Below are positions 24,432 to 33,919 of a stretch of DNA of 64,000 bases, piece by piece. Both the position numbers and the translations under genes were made by a program. How positions within the stretch are numbered: the stretch's first letter is position 1; each line of letters opens with the position of its first letter. The DNA is from Vagococcus allomyrinae. GTDB taxonomy: Bacteria > Bacillota > Bacilli > Lactobacillales > Vagococcaceae. The notes below the pieces were generated by a model. It saw nothing but the letters and a program-made list of their open reading frames with translations. It ran no database searches and had not been told where the DNA came from. The stretch spans positions 62,001-126,000 of the forward strand of contig NZ_JAEEGA010000018.1 in NCBI RefSeq assembly GCF_017829975.1. The letters run 5' to 3'.

Positions 24432-27125
24432 CTAGTGTGTATCAATAAAGTTCTTATCGATGCGATTTTCAATCATCATCTGAGCTAAATACGCAATCTC
24501 ACTTTCAGGGAGTATAATCTCATACTGCTTCTCCAATTGCATTAAATTGGAGCGAACAGCGGTGATTTCAATGCGATTCTTGGCTTTGAAGTTATCCAGA
24601 TCTTTAAATTTACGGGCTTCTTGGCCGGTTTTTAAAGCTTCTACAAGAAAGGCTAAATGAATCAAAACCCCTGCATCAATGCCTGGTTCCACAATGATTT
24701 GCATATCTGTTTGAATTTGATGGACGATTTTTTGTAGCAACGCCAATAAATCTCCGACAGAATCGACACTTTTGATCGTGCCTTCTAAAGAGGTGACCAT
24801 TTGTTCTAAGGGCACTTCATCAGCGGCAATTCGTTTAAAGACATTTAATTTCTCGTTGTTAAAGATGTCAAAGGCAGAGAAAAAGGGAATATTTTGATAT
24901 TCCACATCGACAGTCCCGACGATGGCTTTGATCTCATAGGTTTCCATCAACTCGTCAATATGCTTTTTAAAGGCTTCTTTCTCCAGAAACTGCATCTGAA
25001 TAATTTCAATTTCCTTGGTGTTGATCACCGGTAAAATCCGTTCATATAATTTAGCAGCAACGCCTTCACCGGTAAAGCAGGTGACAATCACGGCTTTTTC
25101 CAATTCTCGCTGAGGACGAAATTGGTTGCGAATAATGCTTTCGAAAGACATTTGAATGTTTTGATAAATGTCTTCTAGGGTGCGACCAATACTGGCCATA
25201 CGAACAGCTTCTAAAACGGTCATGGTACTGACCATGGAAATCGCTTTGGTGCGAATGCCGGTTTCTTCATAGATCATATTACCAAAGGTATTTAAGGAGC
25301 CCATATCGGTAAGAAGCAACATCCCGCTTGCCATTTCATCGCGATTGGCTAACACGAAGTTTTTTAATTGTTCGTACATGTGCTGGACTTCCATGGTCAA
25401 AGGCATGTTAAACGCTTGGCCAGTCTCTGTTCCCAACAGTTCCTGAACGGCCTCTAACATGCTGGATGCTGTTGATTTGCCGTGCATTAACAAGACGACG
25501 GTGACTTTGCTTTCATGGCGGGTGACTGGTTCGCTAATATCCAGTGATAAAAACATGGTAATAAAGCCGATTTCATCAAAGGGGATTTCAATATTGTATT
25601 CTTCTTCGATGATGGCAGAGAGATCGATGGCTACCTGAAATTCCTTTTTATAATTGATGCGAATCTCATTGAGATTAGGGTGAATGATGCTCCGCTCTTC
25701 TCTGATTCGTTCAAGGGTGCCTTGCAAGTGTAAGGCAAAGGTAAAGCGCGCTTTTTCATTGTACTTGCGGTTCAAGCGCTCTTCGGCTATATCGTATAAT
25801 CGATCGGTTAAGTACCAAATATCATCGCTGATGAGATCACGGTGAATATCATTACGAGACAGTTCGTCCACATAGGCCTCGAAGTATTTGCTGACATCAG
25901 TGGCAATCAACGATTCTAAGGTGGTGTTTTTTAATTCTTTTGGTGATAGATTAGACACTTTTTCTTCTATTGCATTGTAGACTTCCATGTCGCGAGCCGG
26001 GTCTAGTGACCAAACCACTTCACTGGTGCCAGGATCGAAGGTTAAATAGTGACTGCTCTTATCGATAAACCGATCGACACGATCTGGTAATTCTTTTACT
26101 TTTAGGAGACCTTTTTGGACTTGCAGTGGCAATTCCTTTTGATTGATTGTTAAATATTCTTCTTGATAGGTTCGATAATGTAAAAACGCCTTGGCACAGA
26201 CTAATTTTAAATCTCGTTTAACTTGACCGATATTGCCTTCAGCGTGATAGAGCATAAAGGCTAAAATTGCCTCTCGTTCGACGATAATCCGCTGATTTAA
26301 GCGGTTAGCTTCCTGTTTGATAAAAAGGGTGACAATTTCATAACGCTCGTCAATGGTCCGCTCAGTTAGTGGAGGCAGTGTAATCGACATGGGAATGCGT
26401 CGATTAAACGTACTTAAAAACCCTTCGGAAGACTCCGTGGTGGCGCCGATGATTTGCACTGAGGCTTTGTGAGTTTTACTGCTCTCTCCTAAAGGACGAT
26501 AAACGCCTTTGTCGATAAAGGTAAAGAGCATTTCCTGTCCTTCTGGCGGCAAGCGGTGAATCTCATCTAAAAAGAGAATACCGCCATCGGCTTTCGCCAT
26601 CAACCCTTCTTGATCCTCATTCGCCCCGGTATAGGCGCCTTTTTTCACACCGAAAATGTGGCCAAAAAGCAATTGAGGATTTTGGGCGTAGTCGGCACAG
26701 TTAAAGGAAATAAAGGGCGCCTCCTGAGGCAAGGTGCCTGAGGTAATAGCAAAACGATACATACATTCAGCGAAAAGGGATTTCCCCGTTCCGGTCTGAC
26801 CAAAAACGATGGAATGCAGACCACGAGGCGGATACAACATGGCGGCTTTCGCCTGTTGAATCACAACTTTTAATGATTCGTTTGCTCCCACTAAATTATC
26901 AAAAGTCACATCGAAAGAGGCTTCTTCGGTCATGGAAGCGCTAGCCACAGTGAAAATCACTGGTCGCCCTTCAGACCGCCTGACACGCCCTTCTTTTGCT
27001 AAATCGTTTAAATAGCGACTGACATTCGTTCGATCTAAATCCATCGTTTCAGCCACTTCCATGGCTGTCAGCCCTTCTGGACGCTCACTTAACAGACGAA
27101 TGATTTGCTCTTTTCTATTAGACAT
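24432..27125 (-). CDS. LevR-like sigma-54-dependent PTS activator
   Basis: 897 residues. N-terminal winged helix (about 4-58), then an AAA+ domain with Walker A GQTGTGKS (109-116), the sigma-54-contacting loop GAYTGA (163-168) and Walker B GGILFLDEIH (181-190). The C-terminal half holds PTS regulation domains and IIA-Man/IIB-like domains (for example VTVVLLMHGKSTASS), where phosphorylation by HPr and IIB tunes activity. It should open the sigma-54 promoters of the two IIB-IIA modules directly downstream. The helicase gene lies 45 bases upstream on the same strand. RpoN is not in the window. Confidence 0.92.
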   Translation of the reverse strand: MSNRKEQIIRLLSERPEGLTAMEVAETMDLDRTNVSRYLNDLAKEGRVRRSEGRPVIFTVASASMTEEASFDVTFDNLVGANESLKVVIQQAKAAMLYPPRGLHSIVFGQTGTGKSLFAECMYRFAITSGTLPQEAPFISFNCADYAQNPQLLFGHIFGVKKGAYTGANEDQEGLMAKADGGILFLDEIHRLPPEGQEMLFTFIDKGVYRPLGESSKTHKASVQIIGATTESSEGFLSTFNRRIPMSITLPPLTERTIDERYEIVTLFIKQEANRLNQRIIVEREAILAFMLYHAEGNIGQVKRDLKLVCAKAFLHYRTYQEEYLTINQKELPLQVQKGLLKVKELPDRVDRFIDKSSHYLTFDPGTSEVVWSLDPARDMEVYNAIEEKVSNLSPKELKNTTLESLIATDVSKYFEAYVDELSRNDIHRDLISDDIWYLTDRLYDIAEERLNRKYNEKARFTFALHLQGTLERIREERSIIHPNLNEIRINYKKEFQVAIDLSAIIEEEYNIEIPFDEIGFITMFLSLDISEPVTRHESKVTVVLLMHGKSTASSMLEAVQELLGTETGQAFNMPLTMEVQHMYEQLKNFVLANRDEMASGMLLLTDMGSLNTFGNMIYEETGIRTKAISMVSTMTVLEAVRMASIGRTLEDIYQNIQMSFESIIRNQFRPQRELEKAVIVTCFTGEGVAAKLYERILPVINTKEIEIIQMQFLEKEAFKKHIDELMETYEIKAIVGTVDVEYQNIPFFSAFDIFNNEKLNVFKRIAADEVPLEQMVTSLEGTIKSVDSVGDLLALLQKIVHQIQTDMQIIVEPGIDAGVLIHLAFLVEALKTGQEARKFKDLDNFKAKNRIEITAVRSNLMQLEKQYEIILPESEIAYLAQMMIENRIDKNFIDTH

Positions 27126-27170
27126 CGTTTACCTCCAATATTTCTAGTACAGCCTTAGGCGATTGCTTTC

Positions 27171-28463
27171 CTAATTTGGCTTGTTGGAATTTTGTTTGGC
27201 TTTTCTGGCACCTTTATTCTTTTGATCCTTTTTCTTATGTTTACGTGGTTCTTTGGTTTTCCCTTTGGCTGCAGCTCGATTCTTTTGAGTCGCCGGCTGC
27301 TCAATTTTGCCTTCTACTTTCTTGTTTTTAAGGGCTTCTTCTTTCATGGCGGCAGTCACTGGGACCAGTTGGCTACTATGAACACTTAATTCGGTCAACT
27401 GATAGCCTTTGGCAACTTTTTTCAGATCTTTCAGTTCGTAGTCGCCGGCAAAGGCTAGGACGGTTCCGTCATTTCCCATTCGCCCTGTTCGGCCTGAACG
27501 GTGGGTATAGCTTTCTGCTGAATAAGGAACATCGTAATGCAAAACAAAGGGTAAGGCCACAAAATCCAACCCGCGGGCGGCAATATCCGTTGTTAATAAT
27601 AAGGAGACTTTGTCTTCTGCAAAGGCGCTTAATGCCAACTTGCGTTCCAATTTATTTTGATCGGAGGCCAAGGTGACATTGGGAACCCCTTGATACGCCA
27701 ATTTATCGGCAACTGATCCCATTTCCTGCAATTCATTGAAGAAAACAATGCCTTTAAACCCTTTGATAAAGGCTAATTTTTTCAGTGTTTCCAGGCGTTT
27801 ACGAGGTGCCACCCGAATAAAGCCATGACTGACGTTACCAGCTGACTGATCTTCAGCCGTCACGTCAATGACTGTCAGCGACGACCAGCTCTCTGCCAAG
27901 CGTTCTTGAATATCAACGGCTGTGGCTGAGACACAGACAAGCTGACTGTCATTGCTGACAGCCTTTAAAATATGTTTAGTGGCATTTAATTCACTGACTT
28001 CTATCAGTTGATCCACTTCGTCTAACACGATCATTTTTATCAGGTGGGCTTTCACCTTCTTAGCTTTAATCAATTCATGAACACGGCCTGGAGTGCCTAC
28101 CAGAACTTCTGGTTTCTCTTTGAGCTTTTCCACTTGGCGTTTAACATTGGCGCCACCAATTAAGGATTGCACCTTGATGCCAATCAGCTCTGCCCAACTT
28201 TTCGCCACCGAGGCAACTTGCACTGCTAGTTCTTGAGATGGCAATAAAATCAATAATTGATTGCCTTCCCCTAATTTTACTTGTTGCAAAAGAGGCAATA
28301 AATAGGCCACGGTTTTACCCGAGCCGGTCGGTGAAACACCGACGACATTTTCCTGAGCCATTAAAGCTTCGTAACAGCGAGCTTGGATCACAGATGGGGC
28401 CTGATAGCCCAGTTCATTCCAATAAGTCTGCCACGGTTGCGGCAAGTTTGTCACAAATTCCAT
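27171..28463 (-). CDS. DEAD-box RNA helicase (DEVD variant, YfmL-like)
   Basis: 430 residues with the two RecA domains: Q-motif region APSVIQARC, motif I SPTGSGKT, Ia LLPSQELA, Ib VGTPGRV, motif II DEVD instead of DEAD, motif III SAT, and motif VI HRSGRTGRMG. A lysine-rich tail of about 60 residues should bind RNA, as in ribosome-assembly helicases of the YfmL/CshB group. Exact role (rRNA processing or cold growth) is inferred from family. Gene neighbours give no further clue. Confidence 0.9.
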   Translation of the reverse strand: MEFVTNLPQPWQTYWNELGYQAPSVIQARCYEALMAQENVVGVSPTGSGKTVAYLLPLLQQVKLGEGNQLLILLPSQELAVQVASVAKSWAELIGIKVQSLIGGANVKRQVEKLKEKPEVLVGTPGRVHELIKAKKVKAHLIKMIVLDEVDQLIEVSELNATKHILKAVSNDSQLVCVSATAVDIQERLAESWSSLTVIDVTAEDQSAGNVSHGFIRVAPRKRLETLKKLAFIKGFKGIVFFNELQEMGSVADKLAYQGVPNVTLASDQNKLERKLALSAFAEDKVSLLLTTDIAARGLDFVALPFVLHYDVPYSAESYTHRSGRTGRMGNDGTVLAFAGDYELKDLKKVAKGYQLTELSVHSSQLVPVTAAMKEEALKNKKVEGKIEQPATQKNRAAAKGKTKEPRKHKKKDQKNKGARKAKQNSNKPN

Positions 28464-28564
28464 ATCGTTTAATCTCCAATTTTTTTACCTCTATAATCTG
28501 CATCTTAGCACAAATTGAGCCTTTTTTTCCAGTCTGAAGTCCAATCACATCAAAAACCTAGGAA

Positions 28565-28592
28565 AGGTGGTTGGCCATCCTCGCCAACCACC
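28565..28592. terminator. Hairpin between oxidoreductase and helicase genes
   Basis: AGGTGGTTGGC / GCCAACCACCT, an 11-bp perfect stem with a 6-base loop. T runs on both sides are short, so it is a weak or factor-aided terminator for the oxidoreductase gene. Confidence 0.55.
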
Positions 28593-28645
28593 TGACTTTT
28601 ACCGATTTTGACAACGGAAAGCTGGTTCTCACTACAAAATTTTAT

Positions 28646-29647
28646 CTAATTCTTATCTGCTGGGAAGACAACCTCAACCTGTTGACGCAGGTCTTCCATA
28701 ATGGTGTGGACGGTTTGAGCGATAACCAACCACTCTTCATAAGCCGCTTGCCAGTTTGGATCCTGAGGCTGAGTGATGACGGCCGCAAAATCACGGGCTT
28801 CCGCAATCATTGGCTGTTCTTCTGGGGCAGCTTCCACTACTGAAAATTCCGCTTGTTGGCGATTGTAGACTTGGATTGATTCAATGCTGTTGACGGCATT
28901 TAAGACTATGGTTTCCTTCAGACTGTAAATCTCTGAAGGTAAGAAACTATTGCCGATTTTTCCTGTCATCAAGTTAACATCAAAATTGGCATAGCGTAGA
29001 ATGATCGTGCCGATACCATCCACTCCGGTTGGCACTTTACGGGCAAAATAAAAGGCGCTTTCTGGTTTACCAAACCAAGCTACGGCTGCATAGACAACGT
29101 AAACACCTAAGTCCATCAAAGCGCCACCTGAAAAGGCAGGGGAAAAAATATTTGGCTCTTCACCGGCTAAAACTAAATCATAACGAGAGGAGTACTTCAT
29201 AAAGCTAAAATTAGCCCCAATAATCTCCTCTGGTTGCGGTAAAATCTCACTGACTTTTTTAAAGCTGGCTTCATGTATATTACGAGCTGCTTCAAAGTAA
29301 AAACATTGTTTCTCTTTAGCTAATGCGATCACTTCTGCTAATTCTGCAGAAGTGGAAACGGCTGGTTTTTCAACAATAACATGTTTCCCATGTTCGATGG
29401 CCAACTTTGACTGCTGAAAATGCAGGCTGTTTGGGGACGCAATGTAAATCACATCCAATTCGGGCATACTGACAAACTCGATTAAGTCTGTCTTAACAGT
29501 TGACACCCCATAGGGCTTGCCAAAAGCCAACGCTGATGATTCCTTTCGAGAATAAATCGCCGTCAATTCATATTCCTTTGAGGCAATTGCGGCATCCACA
29601 AATTGATTGGTAATCCAGTTTGTGCCAATAATTCCTAATTTAAGCAT
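28646..29647 (-). CDS. Gfo/Idh/MocA family oxidoreductase
   Basis: 333 residues from the ATG at 29647, which has GGAGG about 9 bases before it. The longer frame upstream runs into the sfsA gene and is not needed. NAD(P)-binding Rossmann motif LGIIGTNWITNQF at the N-terminus; EKPAVSTSAEL is the conserved Glu-Lys-Pro catalytic region; GGALMDLGVYVVYAA is the family's substrate-side signature. Acts on a sugar, inositol or related substrate; which one cannot be told. Confidence 0.88.
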   Translation of the reverse strand: MLKLGIIGTNWITNQFVDAAIASKEYELTAIYSRKESSALAFGKPYGVSTVKTDLIEFVSMPELDVIYIASPNSLHFQQSKLAIEHGKHVIVEKPAVSTSAELAEVIALAKEKQCFYFEAARNIHEASFKKVSEILPQPEEIIGANFSFMKYSSRYDLVLAGEEPNIFSPAFSGGALMDLGVYVVYAAVAWFGKPESAFYFARKVPTGVDGIGTIILRYANFDVNLMTGKIGNSFLPSEIYSLKETIVLNAVNSIESIQVYNRQQAEFSVVEAAPEEQPMIAEARDFAAVITQPQDPNWQAAYEEWLVIAQTVHTIMEDLRQQVEVVFPADKN

Positions 29648-29708
29648 CTCTCTACCTCCATTTATTGGGATCTTCTTCCCTTGTTTCCCCTTTAGGGGAT
29701 TGGGCATC

Positions 29709-30443
29709 TTAATCGTTGGGATCACTAAATTCTGCCGAAAGATCGAAGGGAACGGCCCCTTTAAGTTCAATCGTCGCCGGGGTCACCTCACAAGTGTAAG
29801 CTAAAATCTGTAACCCTGAATCGTGATCAGCCATGGCCGTTGCCAAGGCTGGCTGCATCTTTTGGTGAATCGTGGCGAGCCGAATGTCTGCCATCTGTAC
29901 GATGAATAAAACATAGACCTGATAGCCCTCTTTCCCTAAAGCGATTAATTCTCGCACGTGTTTTAAGCCCCGCTCTGTTGGTGCATCTGGGAAAGCACCG
30001 ATTTGATGATTTTCCAAGGTCATGCCCTTTACTTCAACGATCACTTTTTCTGCTTGATCTGTCTCTAAATATACATCAAAACGGGAGCGATTAAAAGTTA
30101 CTTCTCTTCTAATTGTCGCAATTTCTCCGACTATTCCTGGAAGGCTTATTTGCCCCCCTCGGATTCCTTCATAGGCCAGCAAGTTTGGAACCTGGCTGTC
30201 AATGTTAATCCAGTTCTGCCCTTTTTTTACGGCAATCAGGTCATAGTCGGTTTTACGGGTGGCCGAAGCTTGATAACTGACTGCTACGTCAACCCCTGGA
30301 TAAAACAGTTCACGACAGCGACCAGTATTTTTAACATGGACGACAATTTCCCGGTCTTCACTGGGTAAATAACAATGGGCGATAAACCGATTTTTCCGCT
30401 CAATTAGCTGCGCTACTGCCACTTTTGGGTAAGTTACTTTCAA
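29709..30443 (-). CDS. sfsA: SfsA family nuclease / sugar fermentation stimulation protein
   Basis: 244 residues with SfsA blocks: RKNRFIAHC, HVKNTGRCRELFYPG, KGQNWINIDSQVPN, VEVKGMTLE (nuclease-like Asp/Glu-x-Lys motif) and FPDAPTERGLKHVREL. Start is a TTG with a strong GGAGG 8 bases upstream. E. coli SfsA has been described both as a maltose-gene activator and as a DNA/RNA nuclease; the conserved E-V-K motif fits a nuclease. Followed at 60 bases by the oxidoreductase gene. Confidence 0.9.
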   Translation of the reverse strand: MKVTYPKVAVAQLIERKNRFIAHCYLPSEDREIVVHVKNTGRCRELFYPGVDVAVSYQASATRKTDYDLIAVKKGQNWINIDSQVPNLLAYEGIRGGQISLPGIVGEIATIRREVTFNRSRFDVYLETDQAEKVIVEVKGMTLENHQIGAFPDAPTERGLKHVRELIALGKEGYQVYVLFIVQMADIRLATIHQKMQPALATAMADHDSGLQILAYTCEVTPATIELKGAVPFDLSAEFSDPND

Positions 30444-30629
30444 TTAACTGGCCTCCTTTCTAGTGTGCCACTCCTTAACCTCTTAATTATACACTAAATT
30501 TTCATTAAATAGTCCCTAAGATGGATAGTCAAAGTCCTGGCGATGAGTTATGATAAGAGCATAAAAGGAAAGCTATACTTCTGAAGTATGTTACAGGCGG
30601 TATGTTGCTTATGAAAAGGTGGGAATTTT

Positions 30630-30989
30630 ATGGCTAAAAAACACTGGTCGGTCTTTCTAGGCCTCTCTCTCGTTGCAGGCGTTGCAAGTTCGCTTCTCTT
30701 AAAAAGAAATAAAGACTCTCAAGCAACGTTGCCACAACATTATCAGGGAACTTGGTGGTTTATTGATCAACAACAAAAGGTTCAGCATTCCTTAGAGGTG
30801 TTACCTGATTTTTCTTTAAAAATCGATGGTCGGCCTTTGCCTGCTGAATTATTAGAGTTAACGGCTGAGCGCTTGGTTTTGCAAGATCAATATGGCTATC
30901 ATTTAGTGATTAACTGTCGTCTTCAAGAACCGGTTGACTTTTATGATGAGGCAAATGACAGCACCTATCTTCTTGAAAAAAAACCTTAA
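30630..30989 (+). CDS. DUF4828 domain membrane-anchored protein
   Basis: 119 residues: a short basic N-terminus, one hydrophobic helix (about 6-23), then a small beta-rich domain (YQGTWWFIDQQQKVQHSL) resembling the lipocalin-like DUF4828 proteins of Lactobacillales. The helix could be a signal anchor. The gene stands alone on the plus strand with its own terminator. No function known. Confidence 0.7.
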   Translation: MAKKHWSVFLGLSLVAGVASSLLLKRNKDSQATLPQHYQGTWWFIDQQQKVQHSLEVLPDFSLKIDGRPLPAELLELTAERLVLQDQYGYHLVINCRLQEPVDFYDEANDSTYLLEKKP

Positions 30990-31005
30990 TTACTTGTCGA
31001 CAACA

Positions 31006-31047
31006 AAAATAAGTCACTTCCGTTAATTTGGAAGTGACTTGTTTCTT
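31006..31047. terminator. Bidirectional terminator, DUF4828 gene / HAD phosphatase
   Basis: AAGTCACTTC / GAAGTGACTT stem with a 10-base loop, A-rich upstream and TTTCTTT downstream, between converging genes. Confidence 0.85.
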
Positions 31048-31880
31048 TATATTAAGTCGTATTCTTTAAAAGCGTTATAAAGACCATCCGCTTCTAAATC
31101 AGTTGTAATAAAATCAGCGATTTCTTTCAAACCTGCTTTAGCATTCCCCATGGCAATCCCCACTTGGCACAATTCCAACATCTCTTTGTCGTTCATGCCA
31201 TCCCCAATTCCCAGCGTTGATGCTAACGGCATGTTCAGATGATTTAATAGAAATTCAATGGCGATTCCTTTATGGATTCCTGGCACCATCAACTCGCCAC
31301 TATCATCGCCAAAAATTGGCACGGTACAGTGAATCACGTCGAATTCACCGGCAAATTCTTGTTGAATCTCGCTAAAAGGCACTGCTGAGTTTTCTAAGAA
31401 GCAAGCTTTATTGACATCATTGCGATACAACTGCTCATCGCTAAAGGTGATTTTCTCCAAAAATGGGTGCTTGCCCTGTTTGGCTTTCTCGGCTTCTGTC
31501 ATTCCTTGAGTGACCAAGTCAGTTAAGTGTTGTTCCAACTGAACATTTCCATATAAACCACCGTTTGATTCCAAATAAAAACTAAAACCTTTTTCCACAA
31601 AATAATCAACCATATGGCGAACACTGTTATCGGCTACTTGACGATGAAAAATCATCTCCCCTTGAGATTCAATAAAACCGCCACCTGCTCCAATAACTCC
31701 GTCAAACCCAACGGCTAATAAGTGATCGTAGATCTCCGGTTTGGATCGTCCAGTACATAAATAAAGAAGATGCCCCTTTTCTTTTGCTTTGTGGATCGCT
31801 TCCTGCGCTGACGCCGGAATTTGTTCATGACGATCAACGAGTGTGCCGTCGATGTCGATAAATACTATTTTTTTTTCCAT
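31047..31880 (-). CDS. Cof-type HAD phosphatase
   Basis: 277 residues with HAD motif I DIDGTL (residues 8-13), motif II LCTGRS, motif III Lys region and motif IV GIGDGMNDKEM. The C2 cap between motifs II and III marks the Cof subfamily, which dephosphorylates sugar phosphates or cofactor intermediates in the cytosol. The substrate is not predictable. Single gene. Confidence 0.9.
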   Translation of the reverse strand: MEKKIVFIDIDGTLVDRHEQIPASAQEAIHKAKEKGHLLYLCTGRSKPEIYDHLLAVGFDGVIGAGGGFIESQGEMIFHRQVADNSVRHMVDYFVEKGFSFYLESNGGLYGNVQLEQHLTDLVTQGMTEAEKAKQGKHPFLEKITFSDEQLYRNDVNKACFLENSAVPFSEIQQEFAGEFDVIHCTVPIFGDDSGELMVPGIHKGIAIEFLLNHLNMPLASTLGIGDGMNDKEMLELCQVGIAMGNAKAGLKEIADFITTDLEADGLYNAFKEYDLI

Positions 31881-32073
31881 ACAAGCCTCTTTCTTCAGCT
31901 CTCATTTATCACTTAGAGCTTTTTCAGTCAGTCTTTTCTGATACTCTCTAACTGTACCGATTTCTTGATAAAAAAACTAGGGTTTCTTGTTTTTTTATAA
32001 AAAACAAAGACAAAAAGGGCTAAAAATCATGCCTTATCTCACATCCACTAATCTCATCTAGCTATCAGTGGGA

Positions 32074-32106
32074 AAATTAAAGAAGCCACAAGACATCGTG
32101 GCTTCT
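32074..32106 (-). terminator. Terminator of the OppA-like gene
   Basis: AGAAGCCAC / GTGGCTTCT stem with an 8-base loop followed by TTTAATTTT on the minus strand, immediately after the lipoprotein gene. Confidence 0.85.
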
Positions 32107-32110
32107 AAAT

Positions 32111-33748
32111 TTAATCCGTCATTTTTGCTAGGCGATAAGAGACTGAGCGTCCAAATGGAAAGACTTGGACACCTGTTAAACCTTCTTTAGTTAGAAATGC
32201 GATCGATCCTTGATAGACTGGGGCAATGGCAGCTTCTTGACCAATTCCCAGCTTCTCCGTCGCTAAGAGTTGTTGCCAGCGTTCTTCTGGTTTGGTCGCC
32301 AAGTCGGCTTTTGCGGCTGCAATGCCTTGATCGTACTCAGCGTTGCTAAATTTGCCAAAGTTTAAGCCGCCAGTTGATTCGTAGACTTCCAAGAAGTTGA
32401 TTGGATCAGCATAATCTGGGGTCCATGTGCCAAAGAAGAAATCAAAGTCACCCGCTCGATTTAAATCTAAGCGCTGAGCAACTGGGACGTGTTTGATGGT
32501 TACTTTCAATCCTGGCAAATTGCTTTGCAACTCTGCTTGAAGAAACTCAACGGTTTTTTTAGCGGTTGGTGAATCGGCTGACAAAAGCTCTAATTCGATG
32601 GTTTCTTTGCCTAATTCTTTTTTAGCTGTTTCCCAAGCGGCTTGAGCTTTTTTCACATCGTAAGTTAACAAATCACCGTTCTCTTCGCGAAATTCCTGAT
32701 CTGTTTCCGGGTTCTTAGCATAATTATTAGGCACTAAACCATTAAGAGCGATTGATCCATCGGCTAATATATTGTCGGCAAATTTCTCTTTGTCGTATGC
32801 TTGAGCAATCGCCAAACGAGCCTGGCGATTACCTGTGATTTCCCGCTGGGTGTTAAAGCCAATATAACCGATCAAGGCTTTAGGAACAGCTTGAAATTCT
32901 GGTTCATTTTTCTTTTGAGTGGCGTATTCATCACCAATCACGGTGAAATCAACGTCGCCAGCCTCAAACAGACTAACCCCTGTGCCGATCTCTTTAATCA
33001 CACTAACATTAATTTCAGCAAGCTGAACGTTGTCAGCATCCCAATAGCGATCATTTTTAGTAAAGACCCATTCATTATTTGTGCCATCCCAGCCACTAAT
33101 CGTGAAAGGACCATTGCTTAAGACTTTCTCGGCATCAGTGCCGTAATCCGTCCCTAGTTTTTCTGCAAAGGCCTGATTTTTAGGTAAGAAAGGCGTTCCT
33201 GTCAGCAATTTGGCTAAGTAAGGGGTTGGATTTTCAAGGGTGATTTCCAAGTGAGTGTCATCTAGGGCTTTAACGCCTAATTCGGCCAGCTCCCCCTTGT
33301 CTTCACGAATGCTTTTGGCGTTTTTAATCACGTCCATCTGATTAGCACTTGGCGAACCGTAATCAGGGTCGACGACATTCTGAAAAGCGTAAACAAAGTC
33401 AGCAGCGGTCACCGAGTCGCCATTACTCCACTTTGCCTCGCGAATTTCAAAGGTGTAAACTCGCTGATCCTCAGATATTTGAGGCTCTTTGGCAGCCATG
33501 GCCAGCTCTGCTTCATTGTCTGAGTCCACTCGATAAAGTCCTTCAATAATTTGACCAATCGTATCTGAACTGTAAACATCACTGTAAAGTGCACTGTCCA
33601 AGGTAGCCAGTTCGCCACCAGAGGTCACGTTTATAACAGACTGGCTTTTGGCTGTCTCCTTTGGTTTCTCTGCTTCCTTGCTGGTGCCACAAGCGGCTAA
33701 TAAGCCAAGGGTCATGACAACTCCTACTAATACTCTAATTTGTTTCAT
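32111..33748 (-). CDS. Oligopeptide ABC transporter substrate-binding lipoprotein (OppA-like)
   Basis: 545 residues. Signal peptide with lipobox LAAC (Cys20), so it is lipid-anchored outside the membrane. Family SBP_bac_5 features: GGELATLDSALYSD near the N-terminus, EAKWSNGDSVTAADFVYAF and the late DADFFFGTW-like segment (FDFFFGTWTPDYADP). It should bind peptides for an Opp/Dpp permease. No permease or ATPase genes are adjacent, so it works with one encoded elsewhere or as a sensor, as many orphan OppA copies in lactic acid bacteria do. Confidence 0.9.
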   Translation of the reverse strand: MKQIRVLVGVVMTLGLLAACGTSKEAEKPKETAKSQSVINVTSGGELATLDSALYSDVYSSDTIGQIIEGLYRVDSDNEAELAMAAKEPQISEDQRVYTFEIREAKWSNGDSVTAADFVYAFQNVVDPDYGSPSANQMDVIKNAKSIREDKGELAELGVKALDDTHLEITLENPTPYLAKLLTGTPFLPKNQAFAEKLGTDYGTDAEKVLSNGPFTISGWDGTNNEWVFTKNDRYWDADNVQLAEINVSVIKEIGTGVSLFEAGDVDFTVIGDEYATQKKNEPEFQAVPKALIGYIGFNTQREITGNRQARLAIAQAYDKEKFADNILADGSIALNGLVPNNYAKNPETDQEFREENGDLLTYDVKKAQAAWETAKKELGKETIELELLSADSPTAKKTVEFLQAELQSNLPGLKVTIKHVPVAQRLDLNRAGDFDFFFGTWTPDYADPINFLEVYESTGGLNFGKFSNAEYDQGIAAAKADLATKPEERWQQLLATEKLGIGQEAAIAPVYQGSIAFLTKEGLTGVQVFPFGRSVSYRLAKMTD

Positions 33749-33919
33749 TCCATCATCTCCGTTCTTTCTTTGTCTATCTCTGCCCTTACAAAGAGCTGTT
33801 TCTAAAACCCATATTACTTATATTGTAATCCACTTAAACTTTCTAAACAATTTATTTGTCTTTTGCGGTATAATAGGTGTAACGTGTTAGGCACTAGATT
33901 ATGTTTAAGGAGTTAGTTT

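Noticed and set aside
29648-29770. N-terminal extension of the Gfo/Idh/MocA protein
   Set aside because: It would overlap sfsA, and a strong Shine-Dalgarno marks the ATG at 29647, where the family fold begins.
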